64,000 nucleotides of DNA from positions 14,012,001-14,076,000 of the forward strand of contig OX344751.2 in the NCBI GenBank assembly GCA_947034885.2. The letters are read 5' to 3'. The notes beneath the pieces are model-generated. The model searched no databases and had not been told where the DNA came from. It saw only the letters and a list, made by a program, of their open reading frames with translations. Positions 24,801 through 37,600 of this stretch are shown piece after piece. A program made the translations under genes and the position numbers. Source of the stretch: Thuidium tamariscinum (lineage: Eukaryota > Streptophyta > Bryopsida > Hypnales > Thuidiaceae). How positions within the stretch are numbered: position 1 is the first letter of the stretch; every line of letters starts with the position of its first letter.

Positions 24801-25688
24801 TGACAAATGGATTTTTTTTTCTTGGAAATTTTCACAAAACATTTCCCTAAGAAGTAGCTCTAAGGCCCAACAATTTTCATTACATTTGACTACATAATGA
24901 AGAATTTATGACATAGTATGTTGTTTTCTTTACTCAGCAGGCAGTCCAAGCAACTAAAAAAGTTTATTTTAAAATATTTTTTTATTTGAAAAAATATGAA
25001 ATTGGTTTATTAAATTTATATCTATGTGTTAGGCTTTGAATCAGTGTATTTTTATGAATGAGAATAAAGTTATGAAGAATTTAATTTGGGGTAGTTTGTA
25101 GGTAGTCATACAATCTTTATTGTAGTAAAATGTTTGAAATTTTGCTCATTATTTGGTTTTTAATATTTTTGAAACTAAAATTAAAATTTTGGTTGAAGAT
25201 TGTTTAATACAATAATAAAACCATTGGAATTGCCTTTTTCCATTTCCATAAAAGAATTCTACACAATTCATTCTTTTCAAGTAGTTTTTAGTTTTTACTT
25301 CTTTCTACATACTATTTTTTTCCTATATGTTGTACAATTCCAAATAATTTGAATTTTTTTGAACATGTAGCCAATTTGCATTGAAGAATGAATTCGGAGT
25401 ACCACCATTTTGAACTTTCTTTAATACAAATGTGACCTCGTGAAGTGCAGCTACCCGAGTTTTTGCTAGGATAAAAAAAGGATTTTTGCCAATTCGAATG
25501 TTAATTTTTTGCTATCTACATGGTGGAAATGTCTGAAATTTTTTTGGCATCTTCTTAAAACACCTTATTACAAGATCCTATGGTTGTATGTGTCAAAATT
25601 TATTTATTTATCCTAAAAATTGAACTTGTGTTAGAAATTGCAATTCAAGAGCATTTTTGGTGAAAACATAGTCCTAAACTTGTAGGGG
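24800..25688. mobile_element. TTAA-family element C, left end unclear
   Basis: Body related to 55690-56569: TAGCTCTAAGGCCCAACAAT near 24861, TTTACTCAGCAGGCAGTCCA near 24931, GGTAGTTTGTAGGTAGT near 25092. The right end is at 25688 (AACTTGTAGGGG) followed by TTAA (25689-25692). The left terminus is not recognisable, so this copy is probably truncated. Confidence 0.55.
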
Positions 25689-25692
25689 TTAA

Positions 25693-27203
25693 AGCTTTCT
25701 ATGAATTCGCTTCAAGATTAATAAATTCAATCATTATACCAATTTCTCTTGTAGTACACTTGATGAAATCCTTCTTTATTTATACATCTATCCATCTTTT
25801 GAACTAAAAACATGTTTCAATCATATCCACACAACTTTTCATTTCAATCTGGTGCAATCATCTATATTTGGAAGAAAAATGAAAATTTTATCACATAACA
25901 AGGTTCTTTTGATATGGTGAGTAGTAGCCTATTTTTTAGAAATTGTGAACTTTGGCACCATCATTCCCAAAGAAAAGGTCGGGGTGAACTAGGTCCCTCA
26001 CTCTGCTACTTAAAGTCCCCAACTCTCCAAATAATTCTAGGGGTGTAAGTAAAACAAAGAGCCCCTTCTTTCGTGCTTATCAAATTTAGTGCACTACACC
26101 ACCTATCTAATTTGGGGCCTCTCATTGCAAATATGAATTCAAAATTTCCAATTTAAATTATTTCCAACAATAAAAAATTATGACGTTTTTTTGAATGGCC
26201 AAGTAAGGGGTCAGTTCACCCTGACCAAATAAAAAGGACTTGTAATATAATCCTAAGATCCAATGGACATTTGGACAGCACATCGTCCGCCCGTTCACCC
26301 GACCATTGGACGTACAATTTTGCAAATGTTAAATGACGTCTGAGGGGCCATGGATGTTGCCATGGGACGTCCGAACGTCCTATCAACCTTGGTCATGAGG
26401 TGAAAGAGGTGCCTAGAATGTATGATTTGTTCACAAGAAGAATTTTAATTTTTATTAAGATTCTAGGTGAGCTGCAATTAATGGAGTGCTACGAAATCTT
26501 TTTGACAATTCATAGTGAATTGAATGAGGTTGTCTTTTGTACAATTTTGTAAGACCATTTAATTAAGAGATTGATATGCATCACTACCATTTCTAATTGT
26601 CCAGCACTCATATGTAGCTCAATTAGGATAATTAAATACTAAAGACCAAATAATAATAATAAAAACATAAAATTGAGGTTGTTAATGAGTTGTTAGCTTT
26701 CTAGAAGGTATTATGCAGATGCTTATAGTGGCCTAATTTTGGACATCAAGTGGATGCTTATAGGACTTAGAAGAGCATTCTAAGCTACGTTACTGAACAA
26801 TTTCAGCAGTTTCTTGCTCTATTCAAAGCAAATTTTTTTTTATTACAAATCAGTCTAGGAACTTAATTAGCAACCTATAGTCCGCCTAAAGTGCCTATAC
26901 TTTAAAAAATTCTTAGTAATTCATGCTAACTCCTAATAATATTTTGTGTTTTAAATGCCTACTTTATTGCTTCCGTCATTCCTCTTCCTACCAAAAATTT
27001 CTCATACCAATTTACCTCTAAAGATTTCTCCAAATAGGCCTATTTTTCATTATATGGGTGTTTTTTGAGCCTTCTACCTTAGACACTAATAATTGTATCA
27101 TCATCATCATCCAAGGCACCACTAACCAACTTGATGTGGTCCTAATTTCATTTATTAAAAAAAGTCTATCATGGATTGATGTGAGACTCTCCTAAAGCAT
27201 TCC
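25693..27203. other. Non-coding DNA with repeat fragments
   Basis: 26060-26150 is another copy of the module ending GCAAATATGAATTCAAAATTT-like text. 26270-26390 is a GC-richer patch (CGTCCGCCCGTTCACCCGAC) resembling the repeat at 16.65-17.26 kb. No gene recognised. Confidence 0.45.
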
Positions 27204-27216
27204 CTAGATGCTATCA

Positions 27217-28661
27217 CAGGGTTGCTATTTTGTGAGCTTGTGAGCCTACACAATTTTTTGAAGATTCCATCTAAAACTTTTGGCCAAATTTGATTCACTT
27301 TGGTAAATTTTAGTGCCTATTACCGTGGAACTATTATCGTGGATCTATTATCGTGGTCCCTTAAATAACTTTGTTTTACCATTTATTGTACTTTGCTAGA
27401 TTTTATGAAGAAAAAAAATTAATGACTAATTATAATTTTTTTGAAATCAAATGAGGTTATTTCACAAATTTAGATTTTTGTGAACACTCTCCTTAGTCTT
27501 GCTTCTTAGTACCCCTTGGCACTGAGGGGAGTCCCACAGCTCCAATTTAAAAAAAAATCCTTTTTCCCCGCAGTTGTCGGACTCCCCTCGATGCCGAGGG
27601 GAGTCCCACGGCCAAAAAAAAAAAGATTTTTTTTTTTTTTTTGCAATAATAATTTTATTGAAGCCGTGGGACTCCTCTCGGCGCCGAGGAATACTAAGAA
27701 GCAAGACCAAGGAGAGTGTTTACAAAAATCTAAAAATGCTTGACAAGTATTGTTTTAAGATGATAAATAAACAACCATTGGATCAAGAAAGAAGAAATGA
27801 ATCCCTTCATTGGATGAACAAGAGGATAATGAGTTAACTCATCAATAATCTTGTGTAAGGAAGTTCATTCTTTACAAAAGTAATCCCTATCAATCAAATT
27901 TTAAGAAAAACAATTTTAACAAGTTCCATTATTGATACATTAAGACAAAACTGTAGGTGCCTACATTGGCTTTTGAGAAGACCTACGCTACTATAAGATA
28001 CTCATGAACAAAATGAAATTTGGTGCAACTAAGTTCTTTCCATATATAATGAAATCATACAAACAAATTTTTTTCTAAAATTTAAACAAGTCCATTGACT
28101 TAAAAATGAAGAGGGAATAATTGATGCCTTCCTATTGACCTTGAGAAGACTTATAATGCTACAAGACATGATCAACCAAAATAAAATTTAGTGTAGAAAA
28201 GATTTTTATCAATAAATTTTCTTTCTAGAATCTAAACAACTGTAATAATAATACATCAATAAAAGTCATTAGTACCTTTCCCTAGGCCTCAAAAAGATCT
28301 ACATTACTATAGGATAATGATCAACCAATACTCTATATTAACTTAATTTCATCTTTATTCATCTTTCATATCAATTGAGTTCTTCATTTTTGTAATGTAT
28401 ACTTTTAAGTAAGATTGAAAATTAGAATCTCCATCCAATTTCAACATAGCCACGGTAATAGGTCCATGGTAATAGGTCTACAAAAATAGGTACTAAAATT
28501 TATTAGAAATAAAAAATTTTGATCCAAATTTTAAGATGGAATCAATTTTAATGAATAAAATTAAGTTTTATAATGCTTCTTCAAATTTTTAAGCTCTGTG
28601 CTCACAGAATCCCTGCTCTACACTCACAGGCTCATGCTCACAAGCTCACAGAATAGCACCG
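27217..28661. mobile_element. Long-TIR Mutator-like (MULE-type) non-autonomous element
   Basis: Left arm from 27217 (GGGTTGCTATTTTGTGAGCT) and right arm to 28661 (AGCTCACAGAATAGCACCG) pair over roughly 150-200 bp with gaps, including a CTATTACCGTGGAACTATTA-like inner stretch near 27313 and its complement near 28450. A 13-bp direct repeat CTAGATGCTATCA flanks it (27204-27216, 28662-28674), longer than the usual 9 bp, perhaps because part was pre-existing. A second element with the same GTGCTATT.TGTGA end at 62387 has a clean 9-bp duplication. The interior holds three imperfect ~150-bp units (near 27957, 28123, 28271) and a nested foldback. No transposase is encoded. Confidence 0.65.
27469..27734. 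mobile_element. Foldback element with GC-rich stem inside the long-TIR element
   Basis: Arms of about 70 bp, TTTAGATTTTTGTGAACACT on the left and its complement on the right ending at 27734, enclose a second palindrome at 27583-27615 (GACTCCCCTCG.TGC.CGAGGGGAGTCC) and two A/T homopolymer tracts. The motif GAGGGGAGTCCCAC(A/G)GC occurs in three places in this 266 bp, in both orientations. Short frames on both strands (27462-27743) are shadows of the palindromes. Confidence 0.75.
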
Positions 28662-28674
28662 CTAGATGCTATCA

Positions 28675-29425
28675 TAGATGGTTTGCCTATATAAAAAATT
28701 TCGTTAAAATGGCAATATTCCATTAGTTTGACACTATTGATAGTTCAGACTATACAGTTTGAAATCTACATCTGTCATAGATTTAAAATCTATATATGTT
28801 GTAGATGTCTGAAATCTATATCTATCCAAGATGTTTCAGATTGTGCAGTCTAAAGTCTAAATCTATTGTAGATATTGGAAATCTATATGTGTCTCAGATG
28901 TCTGAAAATCTATACCAATCATAGATACCAATTTTTGGTTTAGACCGTGTGGTCTAAAAAATGGCATTTGGAGTACTACCATTTTAAAAAAATTTGCCAT
29001 TTGTAAGCAAATTTACCTTTGCTTTGGTTCTAAGGTAGGAGGCTCAAACTCTGATAGGGCACTAAAAGCAAACATGATTCAGAGGTACATTTTACTTTCA
29101 TCAGTGTACCAAATCTCCATATTTCAGGAAGTGGTTGCTTTTTGATAATCACTAATGACCATTTTTTTCAACTTCAAAAATTTGTAATTAGTTTCATAAA
29201 ACTCCAAAAAATATGAAAACACTTGAGTCAAATGCCTATTCCACTTATCTTTCTAAGATAATTTACTTAAAAATATTTCAAGATGTTTCACCGCCTCCAA
29301 ATTCAGTTCCAATCCTTTGATGGTCAATTTATGGACCTCCTACCTTATATACAAGATTTCAACTACAGTGAAATGTTTCCTCCCCCTGTGTCCCCGTGTG
29401 GTTGACGTTTTGTCTTTTTTCTCTT
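28675..29425. repeat. Dispersed repeat DNA with short tandem units
   Basis: 28740-28960 contains six or so ~30-bp units of the form AAATCTATAT.T.TC.TAGATGT.TG, related to 21680-21830. 29150-29330 is a reverse-orientation copy of the module at 52480-52760 and 59862-60120 (ATATGAAA.C.ACTTG.GT, then AAATATTTCA.GATGTTTCACC). No gene recognised. Confidence 0.5.
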
Positions 29426-29427
29426 TG

Positions 29428-29915
29428 CAATGGAATTCCGTTTCATTTGTGTCAAAATTTATAAAAAAGAATACAATAAAATCTTGCCTTCGTACATTAT
29501 ATTCAATAGCAGACTGTCACACTGCCTCCTAGCGGATGAAATGGTGCCATTCCATCCAGCAGATGAAATGGTGTGAGATATTCCACACCATTCCATCCAG
29601 CACCAATGGTATTCCACTCCAATCAGTAACTAAAGTTGCAACTCCAAGAAATGTCAGATGAAATTAGATGATGGGGACTTCACCAAGGGGAAGGCAGTCC
29701 TTCCATGGGCTACTGAATGTTATGTACTACCTAAATTTCATTTGTAATTTTGATTAATTTTTCCATCCACTTCAGCATTTTTCACCTAATATTATTTTCA
29801 GCTACAGCACAGCAGCATTGACCGACCGCCACTCACTTACGAGCTAGGTCCTCTCTACCCTAACTTCTTCTTTTTTTCATTTTTTTTGGAAACATACAAA
29901 TGAAACGGAATTTTG
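29428..29915. repeat. Possible short-TIR element upstream of the carboxypeptidase
   Basis: GGAATTCCGTTTCATTTGT at 29429 and ACAAATGAAACGGAATTTTG at 29898 are inverted copies. 29534-29604 between them contains overlapping palindromes built from GATGAAATGGTG and CACCATTCCATCCAGC. No target duplication was recognised, so this may be two unrelated pieces. Confidence 0.3.
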
Positions 29916-31649
29916 TTGCAGAATTCTACCCTAACTTCCACAGTGGATCCAACCGTCCAAACGAGGCTCGCGGATTGGAGCGGTCCAACCGTCCAAGCCC
30001 GTCCCACGAATCGGAGTCGCCTGCGTTCCAGCCCTGGGCAGTGCAATTCCCATTCATTGCTCCTCGGTAGGTCCTCTCTCCGTCCTTCCTGCTTGTCCTG
30101 AACCCAAGTTCTTAATTGTTCCGGGATGGTACACCCCGCTCTCCTCTCCTAGTCTCCTCCGTTCGTGGCTAGCCCTCAGCTCTCACTTAGCTGTCCCAGT
30201 GCCAGGAGTCCAGGACGGAGGCTCTTGAAATTAAAGAAGCTCCGGCCAGCTGGAAGTTGCTGCTGCAGGCCGATTGGAAGTTCTGCAAACCCACAGTCTG
30301 GAAGTTAGCTGAGCTGAGCGGAGCGGAGCTAGGCTCACGCCCACCAAGGCAACTTGGCCTCGGTGTTCGGTTCGAACTTCGAAGCTAGGGCGACGACCAC
30401 TGTAGCTAGTTGCCGTCCATCGGGACTCAAACCCACCGTCGCCATCTTCTCCGCCGCTTCCCTCGCAAGCTAGAGTACTGATCTCGCTAGCTCCTCGTCT
30501 GACTTCTCTGCACGTGAGCTCACTTGCAAGCTAGCTACTCAGGCGCTCTAATCGATCTCCACCTAGATAGAGAGATAGCTCAATCATTCGGTGCTAGCTA
30601 GCTTCCAAGCCAGGAGCATGTTGGACTTGTCATATTTTTTTAATCGATCAGTTGTTGACCAAGTGTGGGGTAATCTCTGCTTTGCGCTGCGTTGCTTTGC
30701 TGCTTCGTTTCCTCTTTTGATCGAGCTTCACCTTGGGGAACACGATGGTGCACGCAGCTAGCTTTCCGATTGGCTTTCTTGCTGGGGAACAAGGTGCCAG
30801 CCAGCCAGTGATAGATATTAACAAAATCTGACAAGAGCTTATTAAGTTAAGTTAGCTGCAGAATGTTTCGTGAGCAGCGGAATCAGGGAAATCGATAAGC
30901 TTCCTCCCCGACAAAGTCGATTGGGTATTAAATTTGGAACTCTGCTGGCTAGTTGATTTCAGAGCTAGCCTGCTTTCATTTCAAACAGTGAAGTGATTTA
31001 ATTTGTCACATACGTAGCTCTTAATATGAAGAATGAGTGATCCAGGAGGACTGATAAATAATAATCGAAATGGGAGTTACGGAAGCCAGCCAGCACCAAG
31101 TGAGTAATGGACCTACTGTAGCTACTTTATCGATCATGAAAAGCGTTACTTTTTTTTTCCCCCTTCTCTGGGAATGTGCATGTTCTGTCCGCTAGTGCAT
31201 GTTGTCAATTCCGACGCGGGATCTACACATATGCCAAATGTTAGTTAAATGGAGCAGAGCTTGGACCTGTAGCTAGAACCCGACAATATTGGCTGTTGAA
31301 AGCCCACCTTGAAGTTGTTGCACCCTACCAGACATTGATTGAAGTCGACCTTCTCGAATCTGGCGTCCAAGGCCACAGCGTAGATCCGCAATGAATAAGC
31401 CCCTGGCGTCCTCAGTACAAGATCAGACCTGCCAAGGTCTTCTGTCATTACGAGTTCAACCTTCTCCGACCCGGCCAATTCTAGCCAGCACCGCTAATTA
31501 GTGGCGGAGACCAACACTGGACTGAGCCCTGTACGTAGCTAGGCCCACGAACAGCGGCTGAGGCGGAGTGGCCGAGTGATCGAGTGTGCTTGCACTAGCA
31601 CCAGCCATCCGCAGTCGGATCGCCAGTCCTCGCAGACCTCGTCACAGAC
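29820..31649 (+). promoter_or_regulatory. GC-rich upstream region of the carboxypeptidase gene
   Basis: Base composition shifts abruptly from AT-rich to balanced or GC-rich and pyrimidine-rich, continuing up to the start codon. This is the expected promoter and leader of the downstream gene. No TATA box is evident in the ~150 bases before the ATG. One or more untranslated leader exons could lie here (for instance in the CT-rich 30060-30200), but I cannot place a transcription start. GAGCGGAGCGGAGCTAGG near 30320 and GCTAGCTAGC-type palindromes near 30595 are notable only as local sequence. Confidence 0.5.
31245..31487 (-). CDS. Coding-like minus-strand segment, function unknown
   Basis: On the minus strand an open stretch reads WLELAGSEKVELVMTEDLGR and continues with a balanced, protein-like composition (residues such as GAYSLRIYAVALDARFEKVD) to a stop at 31245. 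There is no good ATG at its start. AG dinucleotides just upstream could be a splice acceptor, so it might be a terminal exon. It lies head-to-head with the carboxypeptidase, about 160 bp from its start codon. I do not recognise the family. It may be a gene fragment or a chance open frame in GC-richer DNA. Confidence 0.3.
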   Translation of the reverse strand, partial: WLELAGSEKVELVMTEDLGRSDLVLRTPGAYSLRIYAVALDARFEKVDFNQCLVGCNNFKVGFQQPILSGSSYRSKLCSI

Positions 31650-34600
31650 ATGGAAATAGTTATAGCGCGGTCCATCGGGATCTTGCTGCTGGCGCTGGTG
31701 GGGACGTGCTTCCTGCAGAGGGCTGGAGGGGTCGTCCCAGAGCATCTCGTGAAGGATTTGCCTGGCCAGCCTGCAGTCAAGTTCCGCCAGTATGCAGGCT
31801 ACATCGACGTGGGGGAAGACAACAGCAAGCACTTGTTTTACTGGTTTGTGGAAGCCGACCACAAGAGCCCGGCGTCTCTCCCACTAGCTTTCTGGTTTAA
31901 TGGAGGTGAGCGAGCGAGCGAGCGAGCAAGCTGCAGCATCGTTTATCTCCTTCCTTTTCACTGAATTTTGTCACGTTCGATCAAATTAAGTCGACCTCAA
32001 CGTAACAGTTTGAGGATTTTGTTGTGGACAGTCTACTGAAGTTAGTTTTCCCATGATATTTATTAATGGTGTGTTAGTACTGGAGTTTGAATTTTAATTT
32101 GTCACACACGGACCGAGGTTTTGCATTGTGGGAATTGAAAGTGAGACTCGAATGTCGTGCATGCGCGTTCCTGGGGACACTTCCTCCCTTCGAGGTCCCA
32201 AAAAATTGCTGCAAATTCCTTTCGGATACTGATTTACAGACGCTTGTTGAGAACGATTATTGTTGTGGTGTACTTTGTAGGACCTGGGTGCTCCTCAGTT
32301 GGCGACGGTTTGTTAACAGAGTTAGGTCCATTCCGAATCTCCAGCTCGGGAAATCTCACAATCAACAAACACAGCTGGAACAGAGGTAAGAGCTCTGATT
32401 TGGAACCAGTCGTTTTCTTTTTTTTGGAAACAAATGGAAGCTGATTTCGAGGTTCAAAATGGATTCTGGGCTTCTGGGCGTTCCGTCTGTCGTCTCACCT
32501 TTGAACTGGAGATTTAATATCTAATTATGAGCTGTAAGTTCAACGTAACAGTTGGTACTAGCTTCCGTTCTGCAATCAATCAATCGTTACGTAAGCTGAA
32601 ATAAATACTCTTGTGTAGGGGTCGTATTTAGTACTACAATCTCACTGCTACAAATTTATGTTTGCACTAGAGATGAGACCTGTTAACATTTCTTACCAGT
32701 GGTGAGAATTGAACTCTCCTTGATTTTCTTACATTTGTGAACTGGAGTGAATTTGTGATCGAGTGGTCAGTGAATGCCTTCTTTCGGAGTGACTGTACTG
32801 TAAGCTTACTGGAGGATTTTGAACCTCCGACATGACATGAGCTCTAGCCTAGATGTTGCACAATAAATAAAGATCGAAATTCCTTTTTCTGACTTAAGAG
32901 TGTTGAGCTTGCGGCTCCTCAAGAGTGGGACAGTGGCCGGGCTTTCAACCACCAATTAGTATATTAATTGTCGGGTTTAACAGTTGACTGAAAATGAATT
33001 AATCTTGTACATGCAGCGGCTAACGTAGTATTTGTGGAATCTCCTGTGGCTGTGGGATTCTCGTATTCGAGCAACAGTTCTGACTATGCATCTTTCGGTG
33101 ACGGACAAACAGGTACGGTGAGCGTTTCATATGGATTTTTTAACGCTTAACATCATCTACAGTAGTTTATATTAATTCGTTGAAAATTATTGGCGAATTT
33201 CAGTGAGATTGGCGCAGGTTTCGTTGAAACCTCTGAATTAAATATGTCGAGTCTTAGTTGCTACAGCTCTTGCCATTAGAATATCAAAACTTTGAGACCG
33301 ACTCTGAAAGTTTGAACACGCGGTTTAATCAAAAAATTATGGCCAACGCAGTATATAAATTGATATGTAATTTTGGGGTGGGAAGAAATATTTCTTTCGA
33401 AGTGCATATAGCCAGAAACTATGAAAGATTTAGGGTTTAGGCTTTCAGAGTATACGTAGCCAGAAATCAACTAACCAATCCTTGTTGTCATGTGAAACAT
33501 ACAGCCAGCGACGCTTACTCGTTCTTGGTCAACTGGTTCAAAAGCTATCCCGAATACACCAAGAATGATATGTATATTGTTGGAGAGAGCTATGGCGGTT
33601 AGTTCTCCACCCCAAAAATCTTTGTTTACCACAAACTTTCTTTTGTAATCACTAGTAGGATTGTAGTAGGGTTTAGCAACGGTTGAAATTTGTAGCAACA
33701 TTTTGGAAGATGCTTTAACAACCTACGTCGTTTCAAGCAAAAATGAAAATTTTGGAACTTACTTAACTTTCTAAACATGCACCATTTTTCAGCAAAGATG
33801 TTCATAAACGTTGTTCACGTACGTACCAAAATTGAATTAATGTCAATTATGGAATCACATAATTTTTATGTTTCAACGTTCAACGTTGCTGCAAACGTTG
33901 TCGTATGGGGTGAATTCTAGTCGGGAATTAAAACAGGACATAAGCGCATTCACATGTGACTAACCGAATATTAATTGAAACTCTGGTGGAATTTCAAGAT
34001 ATTAGCTGGCATAGTAACGGCTGAGAATACTTTTTAGGAACTGAGCAGTTTCAAATCGCCCAAATAAAAAAACTGCAGTCCGTCCAACTTCATATCTATG
34101 CCTACCTATGATCAATATTAGAATTAAACCTCTGAAAATCCTAGTTTTCAAGGCTCTGGGCACTTGAAAATATTTCTTCAGTACTTTCAAACTTTGAGTA
34201 CTTCATTTCATGTGTTTAAAAAAAAAATCTTAAGAACTTCTTCGAGCGCTTGATGTGGCATCTTAATGAATCCACCCTTTCAATGACTACTCGGACCGTC
34301 CATTCTTGAGTTCGTATCGAAATCACACTAGCAGAAAAAGTGCCCAGGAAATCAGCTTGTTTTGTTATTGTTTCGGACGGGTGGCCGGATTCGAACATGA
34401 ATTAGCAGACCAAGTTGTGTTTCTTCGGACATGTTAATTTTGCGTTGATTCAGACATGATTTAATTTGTATTCTTGAACTACCTTGAGTTCATGTGGACA
34501 CTCACTGTTTTCTACTTCAATTTCTACTAGCGCTGATCACTTCAGAATTTGTAATTTCTTATCGATTGGCACACGTGCAGGACACTATGTTCCGCAATTG

Positions 34601-37600
34601 GTTCAGCAAGTGATCCAACATCAACATCCCAATAGCACCGAAGGCAATTCCATGAATCTCAAAGGCTTTGCGGTAATTAAATCCAATCCACATATGCCAC
34701 CACCCATACTGATCCTCCACACCCAACTCAGTTCATGAATTCTTTCTTCTATTTTAGATTTAGATCGATCGAGAGCTCTAACTTTTGCTAATTATGTACA
34801 TATTATGTTTCTTGTTTTTCTGATTAAGCAAGGTTACGGTCACTAACCGTGGATTGATTTCGGATTGTTAATTAATTCTCCATTTCCGGCTTTCCTTTGA
34901 TTGAATGTCCAGGTGGGGAATGCGTGGAGCGACGCCTACTACGACAACAAAGGCTCCATCGACTACTATCACTCGCATTCGCTGATCTCGGATGAGACTT
35001 ACCGAGCTTTGATCGAGAATTGCGACTTCGCACATGAGTTCCCCATCGATGAACCCAACACGAGCGCGGCGTGCCACAATGCCACTCTGGTGTTGTACTT
35101 GGTGGACCTGTCGGGACTGAACGTCTACAACATCTACGGACCTTCCTGCAACCTGCCGTTCAACAATGTCTCCAGCTCGGCTGTGCAGGGACAGATGAAT
35201 CAAGTAAGCTAATGAACAGTTAGAATTAGCGAGCTCCCAATTGATCATTAAACGTACGCACAGAGGGAAAACAAGGAAGGGAGGGCTTTAATGAAGTCGA
35301 TCAGTCCGTCTTCGGGATGATCGAAGAACAGTCGTTTTCAGCCAAAGTAATGCAATAATGCACGCCTGAGTCGTATATTAAATTTCAGAAAAAAAATTTA
35401 AAGTATGATCAATAAGATGAAATTGAGGTATAAAATATGTATAAGGAGTATGATAGAACCGAAAATATTAAATAAAAAGAAACAAAGGAGGATTGTGGCG
35501 TTCAAGGGTTAAAAATAGCATTGCTCGGAGAGCTAGAATTGTTTTTTGAGCGGCAGATGATTTGCGGGAAAATATGTGAGTCCATCTGCCTTTCAAAGAA
35601 TAATTCCAAAACAGATGCTAGATATTTGTGGGATATTATTATTATCATCTTTACTATTATTGTCATTGTTTTTGTTATTGTTGGTAGTAGTAAATGTAGT
35701 AGTTGTATGAGAAAAGATTAATCTCTCCATCAACTTTCATTAATTGTTCGGTAGAGAATACCCAACCGCGTATAGTATTCACCACAATGGCAGAATTTCA
35801 CAAACTTGGAGGGCATAGTAATGGCTAATAGATGTGAGGAACCAGTGAGAGCAGCTTCGAGTTCCTAGACTGAAAACTTGAGCCCTTTAATTTAGAGCTG
35901 CCAGCCGAACCTCATATCGATTACCCTACCTTAGATTACAGAGCTCAATGTTTCACATTATAACGAAATTCCTCATAAACCCAGATGAGCATTAGAAAAT
36001 CCTACTTCTTACAGAATTATCCAAGTATTTGAAAGTATCATTTTTTTCCAGGTTTCACTGAGTTACTCTGGCGCCCAGAAATCCATCGTGTTAATGTTCA
36101 AATATGTCCATGATTACAAGTTGCAATTTCTGATGTTCGAAGCATGTGCACGCAGAAAATTCCGAGTTTTCCAGCATCAGCGGCCATCGACCCATGTCTG
36201 GACTACGTCACTCCCTATATGAACAACGTGGCTGTCAAACGAGCCCTTCATGTTCCGACCACCATTGAATGGACAGAATGCAGGTAACTCTTCCGACCTC
36301 AAGCAAGCACGCATCAGTGTGGATTATTTTCTTGAAAGCAAGCTTTTTACTTACATTCCATGGCCTCAACTTGTATTGATAGAATTATTATTTCAGACAA
36401 GTTCTACCTTCATGATACTTGAATTAATTCTTCCAACTTGTAGGGAGTCGATTGCCTTCTTGTAAGACGCTCCGATCGACCGAGACAATTACTAGTTCTA
36501 ACTCACTAACGGTTCAGGAGGTTTTGACTGATGTTGATCTCAGCAATACTGTGTTCAACAAATACAAGGTATCGGATATACTTGCCTCCATGATTCCAGT
36601 GTATCAACAACTTCTCCAAACTGGACTGCGAATCCTGGTTTACAGGTACCCAGCCGTGATCTCACTTCACCATGATCCCGTTTTCTTCTAGAAAATGACA
36701 AGTTTACGGATCAAGAAAGCAAGAGTATTAATTGAAAATCAGAACTCATTACCGAACTTGCTGAAAATTAATTCAATTAAGCCCTCAGTGAGCTGGGCGC
36801 TCTGATTATGTACGCAAGTGCTTCACATTCTAGAGTCTTTGAAGAGGGTTGCCATGTCCGAATCTCGTCTAATACATGAAGTCATAATGATGCTGCAGAT
36901 TTCTTCAAATACAACCTTCCGTTGCAACCTTCTCTTGAGAAATTGAGATATTTTTAAAACCTATCACATGAAGCGCAGTGTCACGACCGACTATCACACC
37001 GTCTTGATATATATCATCAACCTGGATAATTATATGTTCACGCATTCATTCTTGCACATTTTCATTCAGCATTTGCGAAAGCACTCGCTCTTGAGTTTTA
37101 GGGTTTAGGTCTGGCAAACTCAAGACTGAAATTAATTACTGTGTTTCTTATGCAACTGAGTGCGTGTTAATTGCGACGATTGTATATACCCACTCAGGCT
37201 GGTAATGTGTGTCAACGTACCGAGATTTCAGTCAAAATTTGCAGAAATTCTGCAAAAGATTCAGGGTTTCAATTAAAGTTGCTGGCTTAATTGGTGGCAT
37301 TGCATTGCAGTGGGGATTTCGATGGAAGAGTCCCCACAACAGGCACCCGGGCATGGATCAGTGAGCTGGGACTTCCGGTGACGAAGCCCTGGTACCCTTG
37401 GGTGGAAGGAGGTCCCGGAGAATTCACCACCGGAGGTGGACAGGTACTGACGGCAAATGGAAGTGAACTCATGCAATCAAAATTCATTGGAATCTTCCGA
37501 TTTCAATAATCCCCACAAATTCAATACATCAAATTGATTAGCTTTGAGAATGACATAGAAATTTCTATCTGCTATATATTAACTTGGACTTCGTTCCATT

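Noticed and set aside
30355-30385. GGTTCGAAC string resembling a tRNA T-loop
   Set aside because: No cloverleaf can be formed with the preceding sequence.
31560-31650. tRNA-like string (GGAGTGGCCGAGTGATCGAG) just before the carboxypeptidase start codon
   Set aside because: It resembles the 5' part of a Ser/Leu tRNA, but there is no matching acceptor stem and no T-arm GGTTCGAATCC. It lies in the gene's leader.
31539-31862. Open frames antisense to carboxypeptidase exon 1
   Set aside because: They are shadows of the GC-rich coding exon. The sense frame has signal peptide and family motifs.
32087-32444. Open frames over carboxypeptidase intron 1 and exon 2
   Set aside because: They read through the intron, and only the 32281-32385 part in the correct frame fits the family.
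36040-36155. Alternative exon 7 acceptor after the TTTTTTTCCAG at about 36051
   Set aside because: It puts the [14 protein letters not shown] segment out of frame and meets a stop. The acceptor at 36155 preserves the frame.
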